Notes under the pieces: generated by a model
Databases searched by the model: none
What the model was told of the DNA's origin: nothing
What the model saw: the letters and a program-made list of their open reading frames with translations, nothing else
Shown here: positions 12,050-22,662 of the stretch, piece by piece
How positions within the stretch are numbered: position 1 is the stretch's first letter
Layout of the letters: the number at the start of each line of letters is the position of its first letter
NCBI GenBank assembly: GCA_948567375.1
Contig: OX419760.1
Span: 60,570,911 to 60,634,910 of the forward strand
Origin: Lunularia cruciata
Taxonomy: Eukaryota; Streptophyta; Marchantiopsida; Lunulariales; Lunulariaceae
Length of the DNA: 64,000 bases
Reading direction: 5' to 3'
Program-made: the position numbers and the translations under genes

Positions 12050-13745
12050 TGCCACACAATTTTATGATCAAATTTGTGTATATAACTTTGCATTTATATT
12101 CACGTCCTTGGATGCTAACATTGATGAGACAATTGCCTATGGCAGTGGTCCATACTCCTTTTGAATTCATGGTGAAGTATACAATAAGATTGGTTCACTT
12201 CTACCAATTGAAGAGTATCATCCACAATTTGTACAATCGTACATTCATGATGTTGCCCATGAATACCAACATCAACAAGCAATAATTCTTTCCTTGCATT
12301 TGCAAACTTTGTAACAACTACAATCCATGTTAGATAGTATCAACCATATGTGCATGCAATTTGAATGGTTCAAGAGATATTTCCAACAACTATTATTGGC
12401 ACTATGTTAGTACCATAATTGTCGTTGCATTTGTTATCCATAAAGAAGTTGTGATGCCCATCAATATAATACACCCATAGCTAATGAAGTTGCAACTTTA
12501 ATGGCTGGAGATTACTCTAAACATGTGGACCATGTGTTGTTGTGAAAAATTATGATGGATTTCTAAAGTGCATCTTAGAGATCCATGTAGTATATATGAC
12601 ACTCTAATATGCACTCCTATTTCCACATAGTGAAGATGGATGACATTCCATTGGTTAGGAGTACAAACAATGTTACTATTGTTAGTAATAAGGAACATCA
12701 AGGGATGGATGGCCATGTTGAATAAAAAAACAAGGAGGAAGATTTATTCTAGAGTAGATGCAAGAATGTCATAAACACTGAATTCTATTGCTATCATCAA
12801 CATGAAGATGGAATTGCATTTCTTGGATGCTTAGGGGGAGGGAGTTTGAGGCAACAATAAATTTTTGATGTATATGCTATTGTTGAATAGACTTGCCTCA
12901 AGAGAAATTTGCAAGCAAATTTGAAGCAAAGTCTTCAACATGAAGATGTAATTGCAATAAGCAATAAAAATGCTAGTACTATTGGCCGGCATATCTTTTC
13001 GCCCTCTTCTTTTATTGAGTGTCCTTGCCTAATGGTGAAAATTTTCCAAGATGCTATGGATATTTTTTGATGGGCTGATTGTCTTGATGTCTTTATAATT
13101 TCACATGCAATCCTCAATGGCAAAAAATCAAACAAGCATTGCTACTCAACCAATATCCTCAAGATCATCCAAATTTGGTATCACATGTATTTTGAATGAA
13201 GTTGAAAGAACTCCACAATGACATTCATAAGAAATACATTTTGGGATGGATAGTTGCAGGTATTTATGCCATTGAATTCCAAAAGTGTGGGTTGCATGCT
13301 CACATACTAATCTTCTTTGCCAAGGATTGTAAATTGAGCATAGTAGAAGACATTGACAAGCTCATTAGTGTTGAGAATTCTTGATAAAGAGAAGAATATG
13401 CTTGCTTATCAAACTGCCAATAAAGTGCATGATGTACAAGCCTTGCAATATTGCCTTCCCTAATGCACCATGTATGCTACATGGCAAATGCTTAAAGTGC
13501 TATCCCCAAAAGCACTATCACCAAAAGGTTCAATCCAAGACATCCATAGATGAGAATGGTTATCCCATTTACCGTCATAGGAATATAAGTGTTACAATTA
13601 TGGTTAAAAATGTAGCTTTAGACAACCAATGGCTCATACCACACAATCTATATATCTCCACTAAGTACACTACTCATGTCAAAATAGAGGTGTGTAACAA
13701 TATTCAAATTATAAAGTATATTTTCAAGTATGTCTACAAAGAGAC
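12050..13745 (+). pseudogene. degenerate Helitron Rep (HUH) region
   Basis: Fragments in shifting plus-strand frames follow the order of a Helitron Rep/N-terminal region: VYNFAFIFTSLDANID, then GSLLPIEEYHPQFVQSYIHD (about 12190-12260), then GRHIFSPSSF and FQDAMDIF (about 12985-13065), then TCNPQWQKIKQALLL (about 13105-13150), then AIEFQKCGLHAHILIFF (13270-13325). The last is the HUH motif block with HAH. DENGYPIYRHR and VEICNNIQIIKYIFKYVYK follow (13550-13740). Helitron Rep nicks and joins single strands in rolling-circle transposition. Multiple frameshifts and stops make it dead. No helicase domain follows, so it is also truncated. The TC and CTRR termini were not found. Confidence 0.8.
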
Positions 13746-13865
13746 ATCGTCAAGCTATTGTAGCTATTATATACACTACTACAAATGATAATGATCCCCA
13801 CATTGTATACAATAATATCTTGATTTTCACCACATCTTAACATCCAAGGCATCATAGTCAAGCTT

Positions 13866-14460
13866 GCTTATGATATGCAATTGACTAAAATACCTAATTA
13901 GCTTAATATAGGCACCATTTCAGAATTAATTTAGGCTGTACACATTTAGTCAAGATTGAAGGCCAATAAATGAGAATTAGAAATCTTTTTGTGCAACAAG
14001 ATGTACATTAGCAGCACTACCAATCAATCTATAGATTGTAATACAAGAAGCAAGGTTGCTCCTCAATTATCATAATCCGCAAGTGCCTCAATTTGCATAT
14101 ACTACTTTGCCTACAACACACCTTCAAGTCCAAAGTCTGAGACACTCTTGGAGTGATCACGAGGCCTGCTTATCATAAGTGATCAACTAAATTACTTAAT
14201 TAGCTTAATATAGGTGCCGTTTCAAAATCAATTTAGGTCGTGCACATTTGGTTCAGATTGAAGGCCAATTAATAAGAATTAGAAATCTTTTTTGTGCAAC
14301 AAGATGGACATTAGCAGCACTACCAATCAATCTATAGATTGTAATACAAGAAGCGAGGTTGCTCCTCAATTATCATAATTTGTAAGTGTCTCAATTTGCA
14401 TATATTGCTTTGCTTGCAGCACACCTTCAAGTTGAAAGTCTGAGAGGCTCTTAAGGTGAT
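13866..14460. repeat. tandem duplication, two ~302-bp units
   Basis: Units 13866-14167 and 14168-14460 share AATTAGCTTAATATAGG, GATTGAAGGCCAAT, AGAAATCTTTTT-GTGCAACAAGATG, ACATTAGCAGCACTACCAATCAATCTATAGATTGTAATACAAGAAGC-type sequence and a similar end. They differ at scattered sites. The repeat lies between the Helitron remnant and element B1 and could be part of either. Confidence 0.75.
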
Positions 14461-14802
14461 CATCTTTCTCCTACCTTAGAAGAGAGAGTTTAGACTCCAT
14501 TGTACTCATGCTAGGAAATATAGTTGCAATGCCATTGCAAAACTTGACCAAGTTTGGAAACCAAGAATTGAGTAAGGTCCAGGGAGTGTCAAGTGATGTC
14601 TTTTGGTTACAACTATCAATGCACTCCTGCAACATAAACTCATTGCGATAAGCTCAAAGGAGAGCTTTATGCTCATTGGCAATGACATCTATTTTTGTGG
14701 CCAAGTCTTGGTGCTACAAGCAAAAGCTCTATCTATGAGTCTTGCAAATGAAGTTGACAATAAACATGCAAACAAGCTCTTGTGGTAAAATAGGTGGTAG
14801 TG
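14461..14802. other. flank of element B1, no gene seen
   Basis: About 340 bp without a supported coding region. Element B1 begins at 14803. The bases just left of it (TAGTG) would be one copy of its target duplication, but the other end of B1 is missing, so this cannot be tested. Confidence 0.4.
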
Positions 14803-15181
14803 TGTAAAAGACCAAGACCAAGACCAAGGAGAGAAATAGGAGGATGGAAGATCACATTGGGACACTTGAATGTGGGTAAAGTCCGAATGCCTAGCATGAG
14901 CTTTGGCTCTTGTATTTATAGGGATCACACAAGGCTCTTGAAAAGCTTCTCAAGAAGCTTCCTTGAGCCACTTTCTTGGAGTGCAAGCCAAGTCACTTAC
15001 TTGGCGTGCAAGCTAAGCTAGTTGGAAGATTCTAGAAGCTATCTACTTGGAGTGCAAGCTAAGCTAGCCAAGAAGCTTCCCAAGAGCTTCCTAGATACTT
15101 CTAGAATACTCTAGGCTAATTTTTCTTATTTGCTACTTTGTTAGCCCTACTAACTTCATCGCTTAACTCCATATTGTTATA
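14803..15181 (-). repeat. B1 3' LTR
   Basis: On the plus strand it reads TGTAAAAGACCAAGACC... to ...CATATTGTTATA, matching the B2 LTR (47883-48288) and B3 LTR (49850-50272). It contains several AAGCTTC/GAAGCTT palindromic repeats and GTGCAAGCTAAGCTAG repeats. The terminal CA is mutated to TA. Confidence 0.75.
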
Positions 15182-15244
15182 TATTCCCCCACTGCTAGTT
15201 GGTGACGTCCTTGTTGCCAGTGAAGCTTCAAACTCCTAGATGGC

Positions 15245-16388
15245 AAGTTGTGCATTCTGGAGATGAGAAAGAGGCTCCCATGTGGCATCATGAATGAGAT
15301 ATCCTTTCCAAAGGACCTTGTACTCCGTATGTTTTTGACGGCCTTGTTGAATATGGCGACGAGCAAGGATACAATCGACTTCTTACTCGTCATGATCATT
15401 GATAGGGATAGGAAGAGAGGGAGGTTGGACTTGAGAGGAAAAAGAAGAGGGGTTAGGAACAAAGGGTTTCAACTTCCATGGATGCACATATGACAAGGCA
15501 AGGCAAGTCGATAAGCAACAGGAGAGACAATTTGGATGATATCAAAGGGTCTTATCCAATTAGGGGCAAGTTTACAAACTTGGGTATCAAGTGGGAGAGG
15601 GAGGTTATTGGATGAGAGCATGACCTTATCACCAACTTGAAAGCCAAGATCATGACAATGGGGATCTACATATTTTTTCTGCCAATTTTGAGCAACAAGG
15701 AGATGAGATTTGGCTTGTTGGAGGGACTGGGAGATGGTGGTCAAGAAGGTAGAAGTATGAGAGACTTGAGATGGAGAAGGAGCAAGAAGGGAATCTGGAA
15801 CAAGTGGGTCTTGGCCAAAATTGAGAAAAAAGGAGAAAATCCGGTGCTTACCTATTTAGAATTATTATATGCAAATTCCGTAGCTGCAAGACATTCATCC
15901 CAATTGATATGGTGAATGTTGACAAAGGTACAAAACATATCTTCCAAAGTGCAATTTGCAAGTTCAATTTGTCCATCAGTTTGAGGATGATAGGCCATGG
16001 AAAACATAAGCTTGGTGCCAAGTATCCGGAAGAGTGCTTGCCAAAACTTTCCAATGAAGCAAGGATCACGATTGGAGATGAGTACATGCAACATCCTATG
16101 ATGCTTGAATACATTGTCAAAGTAGATTTGCACCAAGGTTGGAGCATCCACAATATCAACCGTTGGTGCCAAATGGATATGCTTACTAAGCTTATCCACA
16201 AATACCACAATTATTGTGTGACCTTGCTTTGTCTTGGGCAAGGAGGTGATGAGATCTAAGCTCACATGTTCCCAACAAGTAGATGGAATGGGGAGTGGTT
16301 GAAGGAGTCCACTTGGTTTTTGGTTACTGGCCTTGTTGCATTGGCAACTCTCACATGATTGGAAAAAATCCCAAACATCTTGTGCCAT
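15245..16388 (-). pseudogene. B1 integrase core, C-terminus and chromodomain, broken
   Basis: The minus strand encodes an integrase core at 16388-15852 with SLDLITSLP (first acidic residue), VLISNRDPCF (second) and YHPQTDGQIELAN (third region). A C-terminal segment (15744-15469) has VGDKVMLSS and RPFDIIQIVSPVAYRLALP, a GPY/F-like motif. A chromodomain near 15390-15245 has EVDCILARRHIQ and EYKVLWKGYLIHDATWEP. Chromodomain integrases target histone-marked chromatin. Frameshifts and stops separate the segments. Confidence 0.8.
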
Positions 16389-16400
16389 GTCGGGCCACCA

Positions 16401-16850
16401 CTATGGACGTTGGAGGGTATTCAAGGTCTTGTCCACACCCATTTGACCAATAATTGGTAAATCATGGGCTTCTTGAAGGTGCACAAGTCGGAGATCACCT
16501 TTGGTTGGAACATACATCCGGTCCTCATAGAATAGAAGGCCTTCCTTGAAGGAGAAGGTGTTGTACTCCTTATCACATGCAGTTAGACAACCATGTACCA
16601 TTTGGAAGAAGGGATATTGTTGTAGAGCTGACCAAAACTTGTTTTGGACCTTGGAGTCAATTGATACCATCGTAATTGTCACCATGATGAGAGGAAGAGA
16701 CTTCAAATCAAGTTGTCATGATACATCATCATGGATGACATAGAACCAACCTAGTTTGTACTCAAGTTTGATGTCAAACAATTGGAGTTGCTTCTCCCAT
16801 TGATGATGTTGACTCTTCATGTGTTCCAAGTGTAAGGTTTGCAACAATGG
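16401..16850 (-). pseudogene. B1 integrase N-terminus and end of RNase H
   Basis: Minus-strand residues include LRLVHLQEAHDLPIIGQMGV, the first half of the HHCC zinc-binding region of a Ty3 integrase, preceded by RNase H-like residues (LHLEHMKSQHHQWEKQLQLF). The C1 insertion at 16856 cuts the RNase H region. The remainder resumes at 30811. Confidence 0.65.
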
Positions 16851-16855
16851 GGTGA

Positions 16856-17598
16856 TGTAATACTCCGAGGACAAGAGAAGAGAGAAAACACAGATTGCAC
16901 ACTCAAACATTCGATGCTCCAAAGGAGCACCTTCTCTTTATTCTCTTGTACAAAGAGGATCTCCTCCAAGGAAGCTCCACCATAGGATTAGGGACACAGA
17001 TAGGTGATATGTCAGCAAGCTCCACCCTTGGATTACTTACTTGGATGGGTGACATGTCTGGTCTAGGTCCTATCTGGTTGGTCAAACAAGCTTTGACCAG
17101 AGGGAATCTTTTAGGGAATCTTCCTATAGGAATCTCAGAATCACGCGAGTAAGGTACTATTGGAAAGCTCTCGATGAGACAAAGCTTTTTTGGGGTGGGG
17201 GGGGGGGGGGGCGGAGGAAGGGGGGGGGATTCTGCATATTTTTGAGGCCTAATTCATCCATTTAGGCCTCCAAAATTACCTTCAAAGATTTTGGGCATAT
17301 TTTGGTTCCTACTCTATTAGTAGAAGTCCCCTTTTGGTGATACCTATTTCTAATTTGTTAAGTCCATCATGTGTAACATCCTTCTAGATGTTACCAAACC
17401 AATTCTCACCTTTAAATCATATGTCTAGCTATTGGTTCTAAGGTTCTCAAGTCTATTTTGGTTTCTGCCCTATTAGTAGAAGTACTCTTTTGGTGATATT
17501 TCTATCTTATCTATTTTGACCATCATGTATAACATCATTCTAGATGTTACCAAACCAAATTTCACATCTAGATCATATGGCTAGCTCTTGGTATTATA
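16856..17598 (-). repeat. C1 3' LTR (743 bp)
   Basis: Plus-strand ends are TGTAATACTCCGAGG and CTCTTGGTATTATA. It carries an internal direct duplication of about 156 bp (17298-17453 and 17454-17598, the second copy partial) and a G-rich stretch at 17192-17228. Copies or fragments occur at 9955, 30542, 32995, 50273 and 63599. Confidence 0.8.
17192..17228. repeat. poly-G tract inside the C1 LTR
   Basis: It is an almost pure G run broken by single T, C and A bases, expanded compared with the short G run in the C2 LTR near 63928. It could form a G-quadruplex and is prone to assembly length errors. Confidence 0.8.
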
Positions 17599-17611
17599 GA
17601 CCTCCCTCTTT

Positions 17612-17872
17612 TTAAGACGCAACGTCCTCGTTGTGCAATTGTTGCTCAAATGCTTGCACCAACACCGGTGCATGTGCCAAATTGGCAACGGGCTCCCAGG
17701 TTGCTTCACAGAGGGGGTAACCGTTCCATTGTACTAGATAGTCCACCTGCGGATGGCGAGTACCACGTATGCGTTTTTGGAGAATCCACTCCACTTCATA
17801 TTCCTCTATGCCATCAATGAGTGTCGGACATGTGTGGAATGACCTTGGCCTGATTGGGGAGCATATTTGCAT
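17612..17872 (-). pseudogene. C1 chromodomain end of pol
   Basis: Minus-strand residues EEYEVEWILQKRIRGTRH, then VDYLVQWNGYPLCEATWEP, then a C-terminal helix (VLVQAFEQQLH), form a chromodomain typical of chromovirus integrase tails. It sits next to the 3' LTR as expected. It is open over this segment but in a different frame from the preceding integrase tail. Confidence 0.85.
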
Positions 17873-19011
17873 AGTAGGGAGACATGGAACACTAGATGGA
17901 TCTTCATGTGTGGCCGTAGCTCAAGGTGATAGGCCACAGCGCCGATGCGATGAAGAATCGAGAAAGGCCCAATAAAACAAGGTCTGAGCTTACGAGGTCC
18001 AACTAATGTGAGGTTGGTTGTCAATAGCCACACTTGATCCCCAACATTGAACTCCATGTGCCTACGGTGTGCATCAACATACTGCTTCTGTCAATTTTGC
18101 ACAATCTGTAATCTGTGCTTGGTGCTCTCCACACCTTGTTGGATTCTAGAAACAAATGTGTTGACTGCATTGACCTTGGTAGCCATTGGACGGATCTTCA
18201 TCAAGCTAGAGGGTGTGAAGGGATGCTCACCATACATGAGGAAGAATGGAGTGACCTGGGTGGATGCATTCACTGAATTGTTGTAAGCAAATTCCACCAA
18301 CGGGAGTAGTGTGTCCCACCTCTCTTGCTCTTCTAAGGTGAAGCCGCGTAACATGTCTTCAATCGTGCGATTAGCCCACTCAGTTTGGCCATCTATTTGT
18401 GGGTGGTAAGCTGTAGACATGGCCAACTTGGTTTTGAAAAAACCAAAGAGTGTTCGCCAAAACAAATTGGTGAATTGGGTGCCTCTATCGGTGATGAGTA
18501 CTCTAGATAAGACATGGTGAGCAAAGATTGCATCTAAGTATAATTGAGCTAGTTGTGGAGCGGTCACCTCCTTGGAGGTAGGGCGTACATGAGTCATTTT
18601 GCTGAGTCGGTCCACAAAGACCAAAATGGAGTCAAACTCTGAGGTGGTCTTGGGTAATTCACAGACGAGTTCCCAATGTTAGGTAGGAGTGGGGAGAGGT
18701 TGAAGGAGCCCTGTAGGAGCTTGATTAGAAGCTTTGTTCTGTTGACAAAGTAGGCAGCTACACACATAGTCCATCACGTTGTTGCTCATCTTGGACTAAT
18801 AGTAATGGCGCTTGACTACATCCAAGGTCTTGTCTACTCCGACATAAGCTACAATGGCCAAATCATGACATTCCGCTAGAATGGTGGTGCATAATTCTAG
18901 GAAATTTGGGATCCATAATCTACCAACCCAAAAGGTGAGTCCTTGGGTGCTGGTGACACCTTTGGATGATTGTGCTTCTATAATATGTGGATTAGTTTTT
19001 GTAGCAGCCAA
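17806..19011 (-). pseudogene. C1 integrase, broken
   Basis: Fragments on the minus strand: zinc-binding part (19011-18796) with ECHDLAIVAYVGVDKTLD; core (18624-18091) with VFVDRLSKM, VLITDRGTQF, YHPQIDGQTEWANRTIEDML and EFAYNNSVNAST; and tail (18057-17806) with VGDQVWLLTTNL and a GPF motif in RPCFIGPFSILHRIG. The D, D and E acidic triad regions are recognisable. Stops and frameshifts separate the parts. Confidence 0.82.
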
Positions 19012-19044
19012 AATCTCTTGCCAAAATTCAAGGTTAATCTTAAC

Positions 19045-19450
19045 CTATGCCACCAAGTTGTTTGCCATTGGCATGCGGGTGAATGCATCTATAAGTTGCT
19101 TCTTACCTTCCACGTAGGTGATTGTCATGTTGAAGCATTGTTGCCACTTTGTCCACCAAATTTGGCAATGAGATAGATCCTTTTGCGTCTTGAGGTAGAC
19201 TAGAGGTTTGTGGTCTGTCTCTACTACAAATGCCTTCTTGCCCATGTAGTGCTTCCAATGCTTGGTTGCTAGAATGATGGCCAGCTCTTCTCGTTTTGTG
19301 GTGTGGTAGTTGCACTTTGCCGATAACAACTTTTGAGAGAAATATGCAATTGGATGCTATCCATCATGCCACTCTTGTTGTACGACTGCTCCTATTGCTA
19401 CGCCTGATGCATCTATAGCCAACTTGATTGGACGTTTTGGGTCATACCAC
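19045..19450 (-). pseudogene. C1 RNase H, broken
   Basis: Minus-strand residues KREELAIILATKHWKHYMGK and VVETDHKPLVYL, then MTITYVEGKKQLIDAFTRMP, match the retroelement RNase H domain (E, D and late D motifs). Residues near 19440-19400 give the IDASGVAIG-type start. Interrupted by a stop near 19330. Confidence 0.8.
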
Positions 19451-19550
19451 TTCAAGATTGGTGCATGTAGCAAGGCGGCCTTCAATTCTTGAAAGGCTAA
19501 CTCTTGTGTAGTTCCCCATGTCCACTTCTTCCCCTTGCCAAGTAGTGCCG

Positions 19551-20930
19551 TTAAAGGCTATTTACCTTGAAGAAGTCCTTGACAAATCTATGATAGAAGC
19601 CCGTCAACCCCAAGAAGCTCTTAAGTTGAGTCTGATCTTCTGGGGCACTCCATTTTTGAATGACCTCTATTTTATTTGTCAATACTTGAATGCCCTCTGC
19701 ACTTACTCTATGCCCCAAGTAGTCTACTTCAGACTTGCCAAACTCACACTTTGAGATTTTAGCATACAATTAATTCTGTCTTAAGATCTGGAAGACCTCT
19801 CGTAGATGTTGTTTGTGTTTTATCATTGTGCTACTATATACTAAGATATCATCCAAGAAGACAATAACAGGCTTATCCAAGTATGGACGAAATATGTCAT
19901 TCATTAGACTCATGAAAGTGGCACATGCATTGGTGAGGCCAAAAGGCATCACAAGATACTCAAAGTGGCCATACTTGGTTTGAAAGGCAGTTTTGTACAC
20001 ATCCTCCTCTGCAATTCGGATTTGATTGTAACCGCTTTGCAAGTCCAATTTGGTGAAATATCTCGCTCCATGGAGTTGATCAAATAGGTCATCCATGCGA
20101 GGTAAGGGGTATTTGTTCTTCACTGTTTGCTGATTGAGACCTCGATAGTCAATGCACATGCGTATTGTACCATCCTTCTTCTTCACAAACAAGACAAGAG
20201 CCCCATATGGTGATATGCTAGGTTGGATGAACCCTTTCTGCAACATCTCCTCAATTTGAGTCTTACACTCCTCCAACTCATGAGGTGATAGGCGATATGG
20301 GGCCTTACAAGGAGGTGTCTTCCTTGGAAGTGTCTCAATTTTGTGACCTACTCGCCTTTTTGGTGGTAATCTTGAGGGTAGATCATCAAGAAAGACATCT
20401 TGAAACTCATCCACCACATTCTTCAGTTTCTTAGGAATTTTTCCATCAAGTTGTGCACTCTGGACTTCTCTTATTAGACCCATAAAACATCTATCGGTCT
20501 TATAGACAATTGCCGTCCCTATGACATATAGAGGCAGTTTCTGCCTGTGTGATTTTTCTTTAACCCCAATGATTGACCATTGGTGGGTTCTCACTACTTT
20601 CTTCCTCCAATCCACCATAGGGTTGTACTGCTCCATCCATGGCATGCCTAAAATTGCATCATAACAAGCTAACTGTATCACTTGCCACTCAATTGCTTCT
20701 TGATATTCTCCTACAAAGAGGGTTATCTGTCTAGGTAATGATTCAATCTTCTCTATTTGCCCATTTGGTAACTCTACTTCTTCACTCCCATCTCTCTCTA
20801 GATCCATTCCCAATCTTATTGCAACAAAGCTAGACAAGAAATTCTATGTTGCTCCCGGATCTATTAATACTCTCACTTGATTACCTTCTAGGATTCCATT
20901 CACGACAATCAATTGTGAGGTTGCCTTTTG
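19551..20930 (-). pseudogene. C1 protease and reverse transcriptase, nearly intact RT
   Basis: A long open segment 20837-19770 (355 aa) holds the end of the protease ([15 protein letters not shown], residues about 58-72) and most RT motifs: [58 protein letters not shown], and [12 protein letters not shown] near residue 325 (the YxDD box as FLDD). A TAA then interrupts, and the frame continues 19769-19551 with LYAKISKCEF and LGHRVSAEGIQV. Upstream near 20870 the protease active site reads IDPGAT followed by a stop. Confidence 0.85.
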
Positions 20931-21758
20931 GGATCTTTGCGCATTATTCTTCTTCCTTCCCTTGCTTCTCTGCTTCCTTATTGAGCCAGTAAGGCCGCAA
21001 GGTACATTTATTGGCGATCTTTGTTTTCCAAAGTGATTTCCACCTCCTCCTCTTCAATGTGCCTCTCCATGTTGTTCAAAGATCACCTGTATGAAGGCCG
21101 AGGGCCTCTAGGGAAACAAGTGCAACAGTTGGGAGATATGTGCACAATATGGCTTCAATTGTAACAACGGCATTGTTCTCCTCGAGTCCATTTTCCTCAT
21201 GGGACTCCATCTCTTTGTTCTTCTATCCGTCCCCGCTCCCCTTGAAGCGGTTGTGCTCCTTGATCCCAAAATTGAAGGTTGCCCAATTCCATCGGTACTA
21301 GTCCACCTATGTGTGGCATTTCTACTCGATAATGTTGAGGTGGAACTTCTCCTTCACCTCCACCTAATGCTCCTACTATTCTCTGTGCACAAGCAATGGC
21401 TTCAAATACCATGCAAGGATTTTGCACCATGACTTCTTGGCGAATCCACTCTTTCAACCCTAGTTTGAAATTTTTGAGAGCCTCTACTGGACTCATGTCA
21501 GTAATTGCGACTTGTAGATCCAGAAATGCCTCCACATACTCTTGTACACTATTCTTCTATCTCAATCCCCATCGTCAAGTTTGAGCCATCTGCACAGAAT
21601 CCACCGATTGGAAATTCTTCAGTAGTCCTTCTTGCATTGCTGTCCATGTGACCTCTCTTCTCTCTGCCAGCATGGATTGTTCCCAAACATGATACCATGT
21701 GAGGGCTTTATCGGTCAAGTACCCACATGCAAACACGCCTGTAGCATGCTATATGATT
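20931..21758 (-). pseudogene. C1 gag, 3' part, broken
   Basis: Minus-strand segment 21535-21197 resembles Ty3 Gag (MSPVEALKNFKLGLKEWIRQ, then VFEAIACAQRIVGALGG). A damaged zinc-knuckle remnant (QCRCYN, stop, SHIVHISPNC) lies near 21180-21130. The 5' part of gag is on the other side of A1, at 29597-30240. Confidence 0.65.
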
Positions 21759-22450
21759 TGTAACACCCATTTGTGCATGTGTGTGGTATTGTGATATTTA
21801 GCTTGGTATTACAAGTACTTAAGAGATATTATTTATATAGAGATAAAGGATGGTTCTATATTAGTCATGGTTAGCTAAAGTTAGTCATAGCTAAGATAGA
21901 TGGGACCTTACTTTAGAGGAAGTAGAAAAGATGAGCACCACTATTTTGGATTTTAGTGTGTTGACTTGGTATTATTCTTAGGTGTTTGGCTTTGAGGAAA
22001 GAGTTGAGAACTCTTGGGCCCACAAGCCTTTTTGTTTTAGATTCTTCTTTAGTCCAAGGATAGCCCATGTGAAGGAATCCTTGATTTAATGGTTGGGTCA
22101 AGATAAGACCACATGCTTAGGGGAATATGCCCATGTGAATGGATATTCCTTTTTACTTTTTGACTTTACTTGACTTTTAGTCTAGTAACTTGAGTTACTA
22201 TGGTAATTAGTAGCTTTGGTACGTAACTATTTCACAAGTATATAAACAAGGGGTGAGGAGGTACTCAACATCCTTTCATTTGCAACTATCTCTCTCTCAT
22301 TGAGTTCTCTAGTGAACAATGTCTTGAGTCTTGGAGTGTTAGCCTTGGAGGAGTATGATGGAGTTGGGGTTCCTTGCCTTCTTAGTCCATGGTGCGCTAC
22401 CATAAGAGCCATCAGAGGTTCATCCTGAGTGAGAGACAGGCCGGCTCACA
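21759..22450 (+). repeat. A1 5' LTR (692 bp)
   Basis: It starts TGTAACACCCATTTG and ends GCCGGCTCACA. The same LTR occurs at 28909, 33207 and 38456 (minus), 39153, 43619 (minus), 55490 and 62631. Confidence 0.92.
22239..22246 (+). promoter_or_regulatory. probable TATA box of A1 5' LTR
   Basis: TATATAAA follows CACAAG and precedes CAAGGGGTGAGG, about 200 bp before the LTR end. It is conserved in most family-A LTRs. Upstream is a TACGTA palindrome. Transcription would start downstream within the LTR, consistent with the U3-R-U5 plan. Confidence 0.55.
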
Positions 22451-22454
22451 TTTT

Positions 22455-22471
22455 TGGTTCCGTTGCCGGGA
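22455..22471 (+). other. A1 primer-binding site, tRNA-Asp-like
   Basis: TGGTTCCGTTGCCGGGA lies four bases after the LTR. It matches the complement of the plant tRNA-Asp(GTC) 3' end except for two bases after TGG. The identical site occurs in every family-A copy here. Confidence 0.6.
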
Positions 22472-22491
22472 CCTCTCTAGAAGGCAAGATA

Positions 22492-22662
22492 ATGTTCTAC
22501 ATTCAATTTTACATTAGGCAGAAGGAGGCTATGAGAGCTCACTTGGAGAGAACATTAGGAGAGGAGAGGGCTGAACTTATGTTAGAGAACCAAGATCTAT
22601 TTGTATACCCTGTAGTTCATTATGATGTCTTTGAGGTGATTTTGTACATCTTGTACACATGA
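22492..22662 (+). CDS. A1 leader ORF L1 (56 aa), unknown function
   Basis: ATG lies about 20 bases after the primer site and the frame ends in TGA. The C-terminal half has AMRAHLERTLGEERAELMLE and then FVYPVVHY and YILYT. The same frame is present in all family-A copies in the window; in A3R the ATG is lost. It aligns without gaps to leader ORF L3: MR..L..TLG...A...LE, then PFV.P.V.Y, then YILY (about 19 of 42 residues identical using the other copies). In A1 one conserved Pro is Leu (DLFVY). Family and function are unknown. The open frame also extends upstream through the primer site into the LTR, but the ATG at 22492 is the sensible start. Whether it is translated, or is an exon joined to L2, is not shown. 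Confidence 0.5.
   Translation: MFYIQFYIRQKEAMRAHLERTLGEERAELMLENQDLFVYPVVHYDVFEVILYILYT

Noticed and set aside
21913-22412. Two ~60-codon minus-strand frames repeated in every family-A LTR
   Set aside because: They are conserved only because the LTR itself is conserved among young copies; antisense to the LTR, with no motif.
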